Assembly (NCBI GenBank): GCA_950295325.1 | Contig: OX485807.1 | Location: 33,012,440-33,076,439 of the forward strand | DNA: 64,000 nt | Source of the DNA: Polytrichum commune | Taxonomy: Eukaryota > Streptophyta > Polytrichopsida > Polytrichales > Polytrichaceae | Direction: 5' to 3' | Shown here: positions 12,401 through 24,900 of the stretch, one piece after another | Position numbering within the stretch: position 1 is the first letter of the stretch | Layout of the letters: the number at the start of each line of letters is the position of its first letter | The notes under the pieces: model-generated | Told to the model about the DNA's origin: nothing | The model's input: only the letters and a program-made list of their open reading frames with translations | Databases searched by the model: none | Position numbers and translations under genes: made by a program

Positions 12401-15400
12401 CTTTCTCAGAGTTGGGATTTGCAGCAGCTGCATTGCCAAAGCAAGTCAAAGTGGCAGCTGTGACGGGCACGAATGGCAAGTCTACAGTCACTACATTTAC
12501 TAGCCAGGTTGATAAAATAGCCTTAGTACACAGTGCAAAATTGTTGTGCATCTTAATTTGGTTCTACGTCCTGTTAACTTCGTACCTTATCTGTTTCAGT
12601 ACAGAACAATTATTATTATGAGTGAAGGTGCTACAAACCACGTTTGGTTGAAACATTTGGAAAGGTTGACATGGCATACTGTATGTGTTCATATTGTAAT
12701 ATATTGTGCCGTTCAATCCTCAGTTTCTGAAGAATGCAGGAGTCCGCACATTTGTGGGTGGTAATCTTGGCACTCCACTCTCAGAGGGTGTCTTACAATG
12801 CCTTGCATTTCCCGGTGACGATCCTCCATTTCATGTAACTCCCCTTTTACCAAATTATTCTTTTCTGTAGCCAATGCCCATAGGTTCACTAAAGACTTTC
12901 TACAAAACTGTAGGGTCACTTTAATAACAACACAAGTTCTTGGAAAACCATTTTTATTCTTCAGTTGTATTGAATAAGTTAGTCAATATGTAATCAGTCT
13001 TATGAGATTGTTTGCTAAACCAGGCAGCAGTGGTGGAGGTGAGTAGCTATCAGATGGAACTTCCTGGCTTGTTTCATCCAAAGGTAAAAACTGCTCTTCC
13101 CCGCAAACTTTTGACAGAGTTCAGACAAATGCAAGAATGAAATATCAAAATGAGTAATTGAATGCACATATCATTTGTGCCAGGCTGGCAGCCTGAGCCT
13201 TCCGATGTCTTTTTCAGGTGGCAGTGATACTCAACTTAACGCCTGATCACTTAGAGAGGCATAAAAGCATGGAGGCCTACGGAAAGACGAAATGTCGAAT
13301 TTTTTCCCGCATGGAGACTTCTGATGTTGCAGTCATTCCCCAACGTAATTATCCACCTTTCACACATCCTCGCAAGTTTGTGTAATTCACTTTGCTTTGC
13401 CTTTGTGCTACTAGGTATTGGTGGTGTACATACCAGAGAATTATCACATTATGTGTGGCTTTCATATAAGAAATATGTAGCTTGGTGTTCATGTGGACTA
13501 CTGTTCAAGGGCCAGATGCCATTTCAAATACTTGTGCAAAATCTTCACTGCCAGAAGTGTGTGAAGTGAAGGGCTCAATTTTTTGTAACCAAACTCAAGA
13601 AATATCTCTTTTTTTCTCCACAGAGGATGCTTTGCTAAGAAAGTTGGCTATCATGTCTGGATCACAAGCTTCCAGAGCATGGATGGGGGGCCTGCCTGGT
13701 GTTCAGGTGAGACTTCAGTTGCCTAATATGGATTCAAGTTGGTGGCCTGTGAAATAGAGGTTGAAGTGCACCATCACAAATTACCATAGGGTGGTGTGTA
13801 GTGTTAATTATTACTTTTAAATTCTACCTAGTGGTGTATAATGCAATTATCTTACACTATATTTACTATTTATATGTAACAACTTGCTTCGTTGCAGCAA
13901 AATGTGGGTTATGTTAGAAGAAAATTAGAGAATCATGCAATTGCAACGTATTAATGAGGATTTTATTATGTTATTTCAACATTTTAACAGGAGGTGTGAG
14001 GACTTTCCAGTAAAGGTGGCAGTCACAAAGGGACATTGATAAGGATCCTATATAAGGAATACAAAGATAAGGGCGCTGTATAAGATTGAGAATCTCTTTG
14101 ACTTGGGATGGAAGGTGTATTTGTCAACAATTTAACGTGTCTCTGGTTATTTTTGTCAATCCCAGTCATAGAGTCCACCACCGCAGGTGGCAGTAGCCAT
14201 TGGGCGAAGAGATTCTTCATTTAGGCTTGCCTCCTTAAAAAGCCGGCCTATCTATCTATCTATCTCTGGATAATTCAAATGTGAGAGGATATTGGTTACT
14301 TTTGGATCACTGAATGTGTTATCCAATTCTTGCTATTGGGTTCACGAATTTCAGATCAATTTTCCAAAGGAAATTCTCCAATGACTTATAGATGTAGGTT
14401 ATGTGGTTTGGAATGGATCAGTTACCCTTTGCCTGGTTGGTTTTTTGGTGTGTTGTGTAGTTGGACAAAGATGCACAACGGGCTATTATTGTGGTACCTA
14501 CCACAGGTACTGAGGCAAGACTATTTTTAAGTGGCCTACAAGCTGTGGGCACCCACAATGCACACAATGCAGGAACAGCAGCTTTACTTGCTCTAGCATT
14601 GGATGTTGGTTTGCAAGCAGATGATATTCAGGCAGCCCTTCCTATACTGAAGGCCCCTCCTCATCGCATGGAAATTGGTGAATGCCTTTTCAACCCTCAC
14701 ACAATAAGTACCATGTAGATTCCAACCTACTATTCTTTGAATTCTTCTTGATCTTTAAGGACAAAGGGATTAATATCTACCCAATTTTCTAGAAGCCTTA
14801 GGTCTTCACAAAACTGTACTGTTCATATTTATGGGTTCGAAACTTTATCTAGACTTTAATTGTTTGCATTTGCACTTGCATTGGAGGAATATGCACCAAA
14901 AGGTTATCTGACATAAAAGGGAAGTACCATTCAGCAACTTGTCAAATTAAAACGAGTTTATAGTTTAGCAATAATGCTTTAAAGATCTGGATTCAAGCAC
15001 ACGGCATAGTGCCCTTGGATGTAAATACGAACTTAGTATTTTGATCATCAATGTCCCATATGAGTATATTTTCTATCTTCTCCTTGACATGATAATGTAC
15101 TAGATATCTACAGAAGCTTGCTAGCATTCAACAATATTGAAGAAAACTGCAACTGATCCTTGAGAGGTACAGGCTGTTGCTTTAGTTAAATAGTTGGAAT
15201 CGATGATATAAACCACATGGTATCTTGTTTATTTTAATTGTGATGGGCCAGTTTGTCGTGATCGGCAAGGGGTGTTGTGGGTAAACGACAGCAAAGCCAC
15301 CAATGTGGATGCTACCTTGGTAGGATTAAAAGGCATTGTTGGCAGAAGAGCAGTGGTGTTACTGGGAGGTCTTGCTAAGGTTGCCACTTCACTTTTCATG

Positions 15401-16816
15401 TTTTCTTGTGAGATTGCAGTTTCATGTTGTGATCTATAAAAAATCAATTGAGGTTGCTCACTAAGATCCCTCTTTTGGAGATTAAAAGTATACACATCCA
15501 ACCGCTTGTTGAACTAATGAAAGAATAGCATGTGGGTGAGAAATCTACATAGTTGGGTACCAATTCACATATGATGCTTATCTTTCAACTCTGGGTTTTT
15601 AGGTAGGAGCAGGGGATAATGGTCTTGGATTCAAGCGCCTAAGAGAAGCTCTACAACCACATCGAGCTGTTATACTTGTGAGTAATAATTCCTTGATCTC
15701 TTCATTTAAAAAAATAGCTGCTAAATTCTAAATTCTTGACAATGTCTCTGGCAACATTTGGCTTTTCCTGTGTACATTTACATTGTTATCACCATGGATA
15801 CCTGTTGTTTCCTTATATTACACAGTTAGGTAATGGCTTAGGTAATGGGATCTAAGTCATTGAGCTTCTAAAATTTTCATTTGCATATAAGGTATTTGGC
15901 CCTGATGTAGTGACTCTTCTTAATTGAACACCTATGTTTGGGTGGTATATGGCAAGGCTTGTTGGTAAGGGCGGACATTTTTTGAAGGCACGTGTCAAAA
16001 GTAGATTGGCCTATGGGATCAAATTATAGACACCATTCTAAGTTGAATAGTTAACACAATTATGAGGACCTGTGCGATCTCTTTAAAATGAATGAGAAGT
16101 GTCATTTTGACCTCTTGTAGCATTTGCATTTCACCTCCAGATCTGAAACTTTGAGTGACAATTTTCGTGATTCACATTTTCTAACCAGATGAGACAATTC
16201 CCAAACTGATCCAACAGCCAAAACTGTATTTGGAGTTGGAAGTGCCCACAATAAGGTTGCATACCTTAACATTGTTGCATTATGGCATGTAGTTTGGAGC
16301 ATCAGGCCCTACAATAGAGGAAGAATTACGTACAGCAGGTTTGGACATTCCATGCAAATGCGTGGAGCATTTGGCAGATGCAGTTCAACTCGCTTGCTCT
16401 CTATCAGAACCTGGTATTTCATTTTGCAGTTTCCTATTCCTTGATTCTTCAGTAGGTCTGTAGAGATATACTGTTCTTGGCATTATGTTTATCAGCACCC
16501 GTGGTTGTCAGGAGTCACTCACTAAATTTTCAATTTGGATGCATAAATTTATCATGAGATGGACATTTGTAGACTTTCAGCACGTTTGGCACCTTGGTGC
16601 CGAAATGCTAAGGTGACACGTGGCACTTGGCTCAAAATTTGAATTAATTTTTGCCAACCCTGCTTATCACCTACAGATGCATAACATGAGGTATGCTTTT
16701 GTATGGCAGGAGATGCAGTTCTGCTAAGTCCAGGATGTGCCAGCTTTGATGAATTCAAGAATTTTGAGCATCGTGGCCAAGTCTTTTGTGATCTCGCGAA
16801 ATCGCTGTCAAGTTGA
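9420..16816 (+). CDS. MurD: UDP-N-acetylmuramoylalanine--D-glutamate ligase (MurD), nuclear, probably plastid-targeted
   Basis: Adds D-glutamate to UDP-MurNAc-L-Ala, an ATP-dependent step of peptidoglycan precursor synthesis. Fourteen coding exons join in one frame to 515 residues: 9420-9426, 10027-10166, 10699-10803, 11785-11934, 12391-12507, 12724-12834, 13024-13083, 13218-13344, 13624-13706, 14461-14677, 15252-15379, 15603-15677, 16293-16413, 16710-16816. Motifs in order: N-domain [11 protein letters not shown] (50-60), ATP loop TGTNGKST (159-166), EVSSYQME (215-222), [10 protein letters not shown] (236-245), a YGKTK segment where MurD has its carbamylated lysine (255), PHRME, NDSKATN (384-390), and [10 protein letters not shown] near the end. 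About 40 extra N-terminal residues, rich in R/S/T, precede the bacterial-type start and fit a plastid transit peptide (inference). The start is chosen because the 7-base first exon splices in phase onto 10027. Thirteen spliceosomal introns rule out bacterial contamination. Confidence 0.93.
15895..16085 (+). repeat. Dispersed repeat inside a MurD intron (related to 18567-18755)
   Basis: The core AACACCTATGTTTGGGTGGT then ATATGGCAAG resembles AACACCTATATATTTTGAGT then GGTGTATGGCAAG at 18.6 kb, with further weak matches on both sides. It is a degenerate non-coding copy within intron 12 of MurD. Confidence 0.4.
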
Positions 16817-17369
16817 GTTGTTTTAGAAGGCCTCCCAGTTATGTGGCCAACCCCATGACAGTATCCCTATTCAAGCTCACAGTGTTGCATAAATTTGGAT
16901 CCAGTGGGATGGATCAGTTCTAAATGACATGAGAGATGGAAATCTAAGATTCTCCAACTCCAACCACTGATGACAAACTGAACACTGCACAAATTTCCAT
17001 CATAAAATGAGATCATAAAGGCATCAGTGACCAGCATGGTGTCTATCATCTCTTCGCAGACCTATATTGTTACCTGTGAACCCTCCATTCAGGGAAGTGC
17101 AACATTTCTTCGCAGTAGAAGTGATGATGAGGTAAATCATTCATGGAAATCTTAGAATAGACATGTGATGACACATTCAAATATGTCCAACGTCCACCTC
17201 ATTTGAGCTCATAAGGCTTCTTCAAATTTGATGTGTGGAGCCCATAGAGTTTCAAATGTGGAAACTTGTGAAGAAAATGTGTAGATTACATTCTTATCTG
17301 TCATCAGAGGGTGCCAAATGTTGGTGGATGTCTACCAACAAGTTCGGTCTTCATGAACATTTACATCAA

Positions 17370-17950
17370 CCGTTCACATTTAATCCCATAGGCTGATAGC
17401 AGGTTGAGCAGAAAATAGTTTTTTATTAAAAATAAATTATAAAAAATAAATCCTAATTTTTTGGGAAATTAATGAGTCAAATGGCCTAAATGGAAGGAGA
17501 AATATTCCTAAATTTTTTAAATATTAGGAAATTTCTCAACACACAAATAATCTCTCATCCATGTCATTGGGATGGAACATATGATTGATTTGCCTTATGT
17601 CTCTTAGCCATGCTTGTAAGGTCTCAAACAATCTCTACTAAACATGACCACAAAGTAATAGAAAAGACTATTCACAATCCTAATTAACACAATAAGAAGG
17701 CTTAAGCTAAACTCTAAAGGTTAACATCGCGTACTTAGCTACCATAGACAAATGAAAAATAAATTTCATTAAATGAGTTGTATGTAGGATATTCTATGTG
17801 CCTAAATAAAAAATTATATTTATGCATATTTGCCTAATTTTTCATGAATGTAATTACGGACCATCTAAGCCCTTTTTTGAAACTACTTGATTAGTTGGCA
17901 TTTCTTACCCAACATGCTATCGATCTATGGTAGAGATTTTTAGAAAACGT
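17370..17950 (-). repeat. Dispersed repeat, copy 2 (inverted relative to 8060-8540)
   Basis: The reverse complement aligns with the 8.1-8.5 kb copy over several hundred bases. Aligned pairs include GATCGATAGCATGTTGGGTA against GTTGATAACATGTTTGGCA, and CCTTTAGAGTTTAGCTTAAG against CCTTGAGGGTTTAGGTTAAG. Divergence is high, so both insertions are old. Confidence 0.6.
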
Positions 17951-18566
17951 AGATGGGTCTTAAATGGTTACTTTTTCCAACTAGCCCACTTCGCCTTGTA
18001 TATGAAGCATGCAATTAATAAGAGATGGTTAGCATATCCAAATCAAGGTTGTAACATTTTTTCTCATGGTTTTTGGAACTCATACGAAGATCTCATATAT
18101 TACCGGCATGAAAATTCTCAAGCTCTTTAAATGGTCATACAAGAACTCCAGTTATGTTGATTATTGAACCTAGAATACTTAGCATATTATGAGCATGCAA
18201 CCCAATTTCTCATGAACACATGTCTTTTTGATATCATATCTTGAAGCTGCCCCAAACCACATCTAAGGGCTAGGGCATACATGTCAACACCAACAAGAAT
18301 TGGATAATTACTTGATGATTTTGTAATTGAATTGTTGACCATAGGGCATGCACACTCAAAAAAAAAAACTAACGGAATTAGTCTCCTTTTCTCACGTTGT
18401 CCCAAATTGTTCTATTGTATTCTTCTCTTCTTAATGGAAGATTTAAGATATGGTACTGCAGCTCAATAGGCACATTAAGAGGTTTTTCTAAGTTCTTGGA
18501 ACTTGTTATTGTTAGCCCTACAATAGCTATCTCCTTACAATAATCGGGTCAGTGCTTGTATGTGTG

Positions 18567-18755
18567 GCACCTAACGTGGTCACTATCTTATTCAAACACC
18601 TATATATTTTGAGTGGTGTATGGCAAGATTGTAGTTAAGAACAAACACCAAATAGACATGTGTTACATTGAGAATGGATTGTGTGCTCAAGATATATTAA
18701 CCATTTTAGGTTCAATACCAAACACAAATAGATAGGGAGGACCCCAGGTAAGTGC
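18567..18755 (+). repeat. Dispersed repeat related to 15895-16085
   Basis: Shares the AACACCTATAT and GTGTATGGCAAG cores and their order with the copy in the MurD intron. No coding content was seen. Confidence 0.4.
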
Positions 18756-21700
18756 ATAATATATTTAATTTTGTGACCTATTAATGAAAACCCTAAATTA
18801 AGGATGCATGTTACAAGTCCAACAACCAAACTTTCAAAAAAAAAAGTAAATGGATGCACACACACAACATGTAGCACACTCTGGCCTAACAAGCGAGTGG
18901 AGGCTCCAACATAGGCATGGCCATAAATTTCTCGATTTTACATTGCAATCAACTTTATAGAACCATAGTAGGCAAGCGTGGCATGTCAATTGTGGTCTTA
19001 GATTCTCACAATCATGAGGTGTTAGGCCATATCATAATAGCTTATTCAAGAAGCATGTTATCCCTTGCAAAAGGTGGGGCACAACCAAGATGGATAGCAC
19101 AAATTACCCATGTGTGACAACAATAGGTTTTGGAATAGTTTGAACTAGAAGTCAATTTTAAAATTCACTTTGAAAGGCTAATCCAATGAGACAATCAACA
19201 CGTGTATAAATTGGATCACTCTCAAGTACCCAAACTTGCCAAAGTGTCAAGAATAGACGCACTCTCCTCATGCAACCAAATAAGGCCCACATAGTCACAT
19301 ACATGTATAATAAACACAAGAAAGAAAAACCAAAAAGTTGAACTTGAGAAGGAATCAACAAGGTAAGCAGGTCTTAAATTGGACATTCTTGTCTTTGCAC
19401 ACACTTCTCTTAAGACATGAAACATAAAATTAGTGCAAGATGATTGACAAATTCAAATTGTGCCCGTAGACATTTCCCTCAAAATGTTTGGAGCTCATGT
19501 GCATATCTTATTCAATATCAAAGTCGAGATGTTCTTTCTAAGAATCAATTGATCATACATTCCCCCCCCCCCCATTGTGTTCACTATTGAGCCTAGAATG
19601 GTTGATAAAAATTGAGTAGATAATCCAATCTTTGTCAAACACATGTCTTCTTGTTGTTCGTTCTTAGATCCAACCACCCATGCATCACTCAAATACACCC
19701 TAACCTTTGTAATGTCATCCTCCATAATCTCACTTCTTCTCTTACATTCCGAAACCATGGGGAATGGATGTGCTCAATCTAAATCTCCCTCCTTAGTGTC
19801 ATATTTTCCTCCCATATATCATGGATTTTGAATCAAATAATAAAATAATCCACCAAAGAATTCAAACCATATGCTCACATGCATCACGTTGTCATCATTG
19901 TCATTGTTGTCGTTAATGCAATGTTGACTTTGTGTTATTCCATAATGTCACATGCTGCACTAATTATGTATTGTAATGCATCCAAGTTAACACTAAAAAC
20001 CTCCTTAATATCAGGGGCACTTTGGTTGCCACATGCATGATATTAGAGAGGCTAGAGTGTATAGGTGTTTGTTTGAGATGAGTAATCAATAAACTACATG
20101 GTCAAAATTTGGTAACCATCCTAAGGTCAATAGTCAACATAAATGTTTTCCTAGTCTGTAGAAGCCTTTTGGCTTCCCAAACTCTAAAATCAATGTCATT
20201 GGGAAGGAAGTGGGGGGGGGGGGGGGGGGATGTGGTCTTCTTATAGCTTGTTGTCAATGAAACTTTGATATTTCATAGCAATTTGAAATTAGCTCCCAAA
20301 CTTTATGGGATTGATCCTAGCTTTCTTCATATACATTTGCGGACTCACATAGATTTCAACCTTGTGAATCTACATAGAATACATGTGCCCAATTACATGT
20401 TTGAACTAAATTTGAGTATATGCTTGGGTGTGAATCTAAGAATGGGCACCAAAAGGATAGATATTGAAAAGAGGTTGGACCATGAGCTCTATAATCATTT
20501 GTTAACTGTCCTAGATGCAATAATTAATATGATTGAGAGAGCCTATAAGATCATCTAATAACTAAGATAATCTTCACTTCGACAATGAGTAGCATATTCA
20601 TATGAGCTCTAAACCTTATGAGGAAAGTGGGTACAGGCATAATTTGGATTTTCCTAATTATCTCGCACTAATTTTGCACTTCGTATCCTACGAGAATTGG
20701 TCGCAGAGAAAAAAAAATGTCCATTTAAAACCCTCTTACCTTACTGTAAGCCCACCTACAGTTGTATCCACATAACAAACCTCCCTCATTTGTTTGCCGA
20801 TGCAAATACAATCTTTCTCCCACTAGTTGTTGCATCTATATATGCATTTAGGAATATAATTTATTCACATTGTTTTGCAAAATGACATGATAAAGAGCTC
20901 ACGAATCAAAGTATCCTAGGCTATTTTAGGTAAAGAACACACCTTTAGATGAAAATGAGTCACTTTTAGAAGATGATACATTGAATAAGGACATTGATTA
21001 TTCGTCTTATTCTGTATGTGCCAAATTTGCAGTGGCAACAAATATGCTCATTTTGTTGCAAAATATGAATGACGTGTATCTGCTTTCCACAAATATTTGC
21101 AAATATGACAATGGGTGGAAGCCTCACCACAAATCATGTGCATATTATGTTGGAATATATGTAACCAGTGGTGGATTCTTCCCGTTTGATGGCTTGCATA
21201 CGCTAATTCCGTCACTCCCAAAAAGAGAGAGAGACAGTTGGAACTTGAGCCTAAGGAATCATCAGTACAGTGGGTAGAGTGTTAGAGTCACATATTAATA
21301 TTACTGAATTGTTAACCCAAAAGGGAACCTGGCAGAGTTGCCGCCAAAACCCAACGTTTCCCTCCCTCTAGGCTTGCTGTGCATCGGCTTGATCTTCTCT
21401 CTCCCTCGGAAGAAGTTAGTCTTCCGCAACCCTGCGCACATATCACACGTTCAAATTTTGGTTTCTCATCATCTCACCATCTCCAACATCCCCTCAAACG
21501 TCACCTCAAGCGCAGCTCACTCCATCAATGTGCTCCATATCCACTTCTCTCCCAAATTCCTGTTGGGCATTTGCAGGTTGATGGAGATCAGTCTCCAACT
21601 GCATCATCACCTTAGCTCACGAACTCATTTGGACTTGACTCAACATCCCAATTTCCGTTCTACCCATGAGGGTTAAGTCCCGGATTTAGTGAGACCCAGT

Positions 21701-21967
21701 GCAGGTTGGCTTCAGCAACGATGCTCTCTGTCCATTGGTTTGTTGAGGCAAATGAGGGGCACTCTGTTTTTAGCGTCGGAAATCAGGGTTAGAGGATTCA
21801 ATATTGAAGAAGATGTGGCAGAGTAGGTCGATCTGTATGTGGTAGGGTAGGAGGTTATGGTAATGGTTATGGTTGTTTCCCGATGTATCATCAAGCTGGG
21901 AAGATCATCATGGGAAGCTCACAATCACAATCCTTAAGCTTGGGAATAGCAAGATTTTGATGACAAG

Positions 21968-24900
21968 ATGGGCAAGGAACAAGATGGCAATGGTGGGTTG
22001 AATTCGGGTGGCTCCAATAAGCAGAAACAGCCGCCAAAAGCCATGGCCAATTTCTTCATGCCCATCTCCAAACGAAGTAAGGTGGCTACTGAGGTAGTTG
22101 TGGGCGCCAAGAAAGAAGAAATGCCAGCCAGCGAGGTAAAGTGGTGAATGAAATCCAGGCATCTCAATTTCATTGTATTGAGATTGTTCCGAGTGTAGCA
22201 ATGTGTGCGGGGGCGTTGTAGTCTATAATAGACGAACGGGCGTGCATGGGTTATGGAACCGGGAGCTGACTGGGTGAGTGTGAGGTTAAGCTACGAGGTT
22301 GTGAATAAGGAATTGTTGTTCATGTTCTGTGAGCATTAGAATGAAATTAATTGATTGATTGGGTGATGTATGAGAGTGGCGTGTGTATATGACAACTTGG
22401 AGGAAGAGTTTTGAGAGGAGAAACAATCGGCATGTGCTACCGATTGTTTAGGGTTTGTGCAATGTTATTAGGCTTCACCTCAGGTAAAAGAATGGAGGAG
22501 TTGTTTGTGTCTGGGATTATTTTGCAGTTTGAAGGAAGGGATGGCATTCGATCGAAGGCAATCAGTATCGGGTATGTGTTGGTTAATTTCTGCATCAACT
22601 TGAATGTGCAGGAGCCCAATGCGTCAACGATCTTGGCAACCATCTTCGATAGAAAGTCTGGAAAGAAGAAGAAGGCGAAGAAAGGGAAAGAGGAGTCACA
22701 GGAGCCAGAGGGTTCTCTCTCTCAGCCAGATACGGAATTCGGCGGGTCCCAACCTGCCATTCCAATTGGTACGATCTATCTTGTATCCTGCCCCAAATTT
22801 CTGCCTGCTTCTTTTTCTCTACTGCTTTTTAAAAAAAAAATTGTACTGAAAGCTCCAGAAATTTCACCTGTGTATGCTAAATTTAGCATTATGATATCGT
22901 TCTTCAATTGAAACCATGTCATCATACTGTGCAAAAGGCCAAGTGGAGCATGTGTTGCTCACCGGGCCTAAGAATGTTCGCTTGTATCTTTTTGAGAGGT
23001 ACATCTGCAGGTGGGTTTCAATAACCAAGGCCACTTATGCGCTCTTTTGTTTCTGCAGAACAAAAGCGAGAGAATGAGTCTCCAGCTAAGGACAAGAAAC
23101 AATCTAGGCCCTCTCCAGCAAAGAAAAAACGCAAGTCAGGTGGGCTTGAGACTAAACCCATGGTTGGAGTTCATGGCTCTGATCTGCGTTTGCAAGCGAG
23201 ACTTGCAGCTGAGGTATTGCTCTGATTCTTATCGTTGATGCATGGCTAAATCTGTCTCTTGTCTCCCAGGAATTTATACTCAGAGCCTTAAGAAGTGCGT
23301 AGACAATTAGTATGCTTTCGAACCATACAGAGCTCCTGAAATTGAATTTCTCAATGATCAGGTAGAGAGTGCTCAACACTTAATTATATGGTAGGCATAT
23401 AGGGACTATGATGTGGGTGTTTCAGCTCAGCTTTCCTCTCTCTACTACTTCAACACAGTTCTCCAGTGAGTATCTGATGTCTCGTCTACAGGAGAATGCA
23501 AGGTTGAGTGCAGGCAAGGCACCACATCCCTTCTTTGCCCGACCGAAGGTAGGTGGTGCAAGATCATTATTTGGAGATGAGCCTTCCCAGATTCCAGAAG
23601 TTCGGAGTGTTGTACAAGCTTCAAATTGCTCAGAGGTATGCATTCCAACCTTATTCAATAGGCAGGGCCTTATCTGTTCAAAATGACCACTTCACTTTTC
23701 AAATTTCTGACTATGGTATGACATGGTTGCCATTAAAAGCTTTGTACTTCGAGCACATGGAACTGATGACCTATGTTCTTGTTCTTGTTTTGCTGTGTGG
23801 AGCTTCTAACATTATGTCCTCTGCCTTTGTGTGCATGTGAGCATGTATTGCAACATATCTATCATGTAGGTTGTAGTAGTGAGCTTGATGAGACGGGTTT
23901 AATATACTACATTTGAACTTGAAATTTCACTTACAATTGACAATCCAGTGAAGCATGTTGTATGATGACCAATTTATGAGGGTAAGAGAAAGACTCGTTG
24001 TGTTTGTAGGCTATTGGTGTTTGAAGGTGAAGAGCCACAATCTTCTCTGAAGGAGGCTAGAGTAGCAAGATTGTATGCATGGCTTTCTTCATTTCTGGTT
24101 CTTCCAGCTTGGGTTTGTGTTAGAGTGCAGGACTGAACACAGATTTTTGTGAGCCGCTTGTCATCAGTTAGTCTTATAATGAATGATTCAACTTGCTTGC
24201 AGGATACTATGCAGACAAGCCCTCTTAAAGCACCTCATCCTTCAATTGTTCGACCAAAACTGGGCAGTGCTAGGTCCTCTGGAGTGGATGAGGCATCGAA
24301 CATCTTTGGAAATAGGAGTTTGGTCCCATGTCCACCTATTCATGTTACACAGAATAATCTGGTAAGATGATTTTTGTCCTTCAGCCAACAAAATAAGTTG
24401 ATAGAAATGTAATTTACAATGTCAATATTAAGGACTAGGTTTTAGTAGGTTGCTTTCCCAAACTTGCCACTGTAGATCTGCTAGATTTTGATGATTATTT
24501 GGGGATGTGAAGGAGGAAGAGGTAGAACCAATATGGAGCCCCAGATGGACATGGCAGAATGTGGCGGAGAGAAGATGCGAGCATGGCAAGGTGGAGGTGA
24601 AGTTGCACTTAGGTTGCCGCCCTTTATCCAGACAGAAGTGGCCATCTTGGGGTGGGGCAAATAAATGGAGCCAATCAATTTCCGATAATGTTGCTCTTCA
24701 ACAACTTGTACATTACTTGTTGGTAAGATTTTTACACCAGTTGTGCGTCCTGAGGAGTAGTTTATATTCATGTCTTGTGCTAAACTTTTTCCCTTTTCTC
24801 CTTATTGTTTAATTCTTACAAGAATATAAAGGGAAGTATGTTGATACGTGAGAAAGATTTCTGTGTTGTACATGTTTGATAGACTGTAGACTTTGGCAAA

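Larger units (their letters stand above)
16817..21310. other. Intergenic DNA between MurD and ATAD5, repeat-rich, no gene recognised
   Basis: AT-rich DNA with frequent stops in all frames. Contents seen: the inverted copy of the 8.1 kb repeat (17370-17950), a copy of the 15.9 kb repeat (18567-18755), a C tract at about 19562-19573 and a G tract at about 20213-20229. The few frames of 60-100 codons here show no recognisable protein features. Nothing looks like an RNA gene. Confidence 0.5.

Noticed and set aside
9420-16816. Bacterial contamination or recent bacterial transfer for MurD
   Set aside because: Thirteen in-frame spliceosomal introns and plant-like flanking genes show a long-resident nuclear gene.
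19158-20885. Frames of 60-97 codons on both strands
   Set aside because: AT-rich chance frames with no motifs, splice logic or codon bias.
21245-21300. tRNA-like stretch (GTGGGTAGAGTGTTAGAGTC)
   Set aside because: Resembles a D-arm only; no acceptor pairing, anticodon arm or T-arm could be placed.
21338-21676. 112-codon frame upstream of ATAD5
   Set aside because: Low conservation character, overlaps other frames, and better explained as ATAD5 leader sequence.
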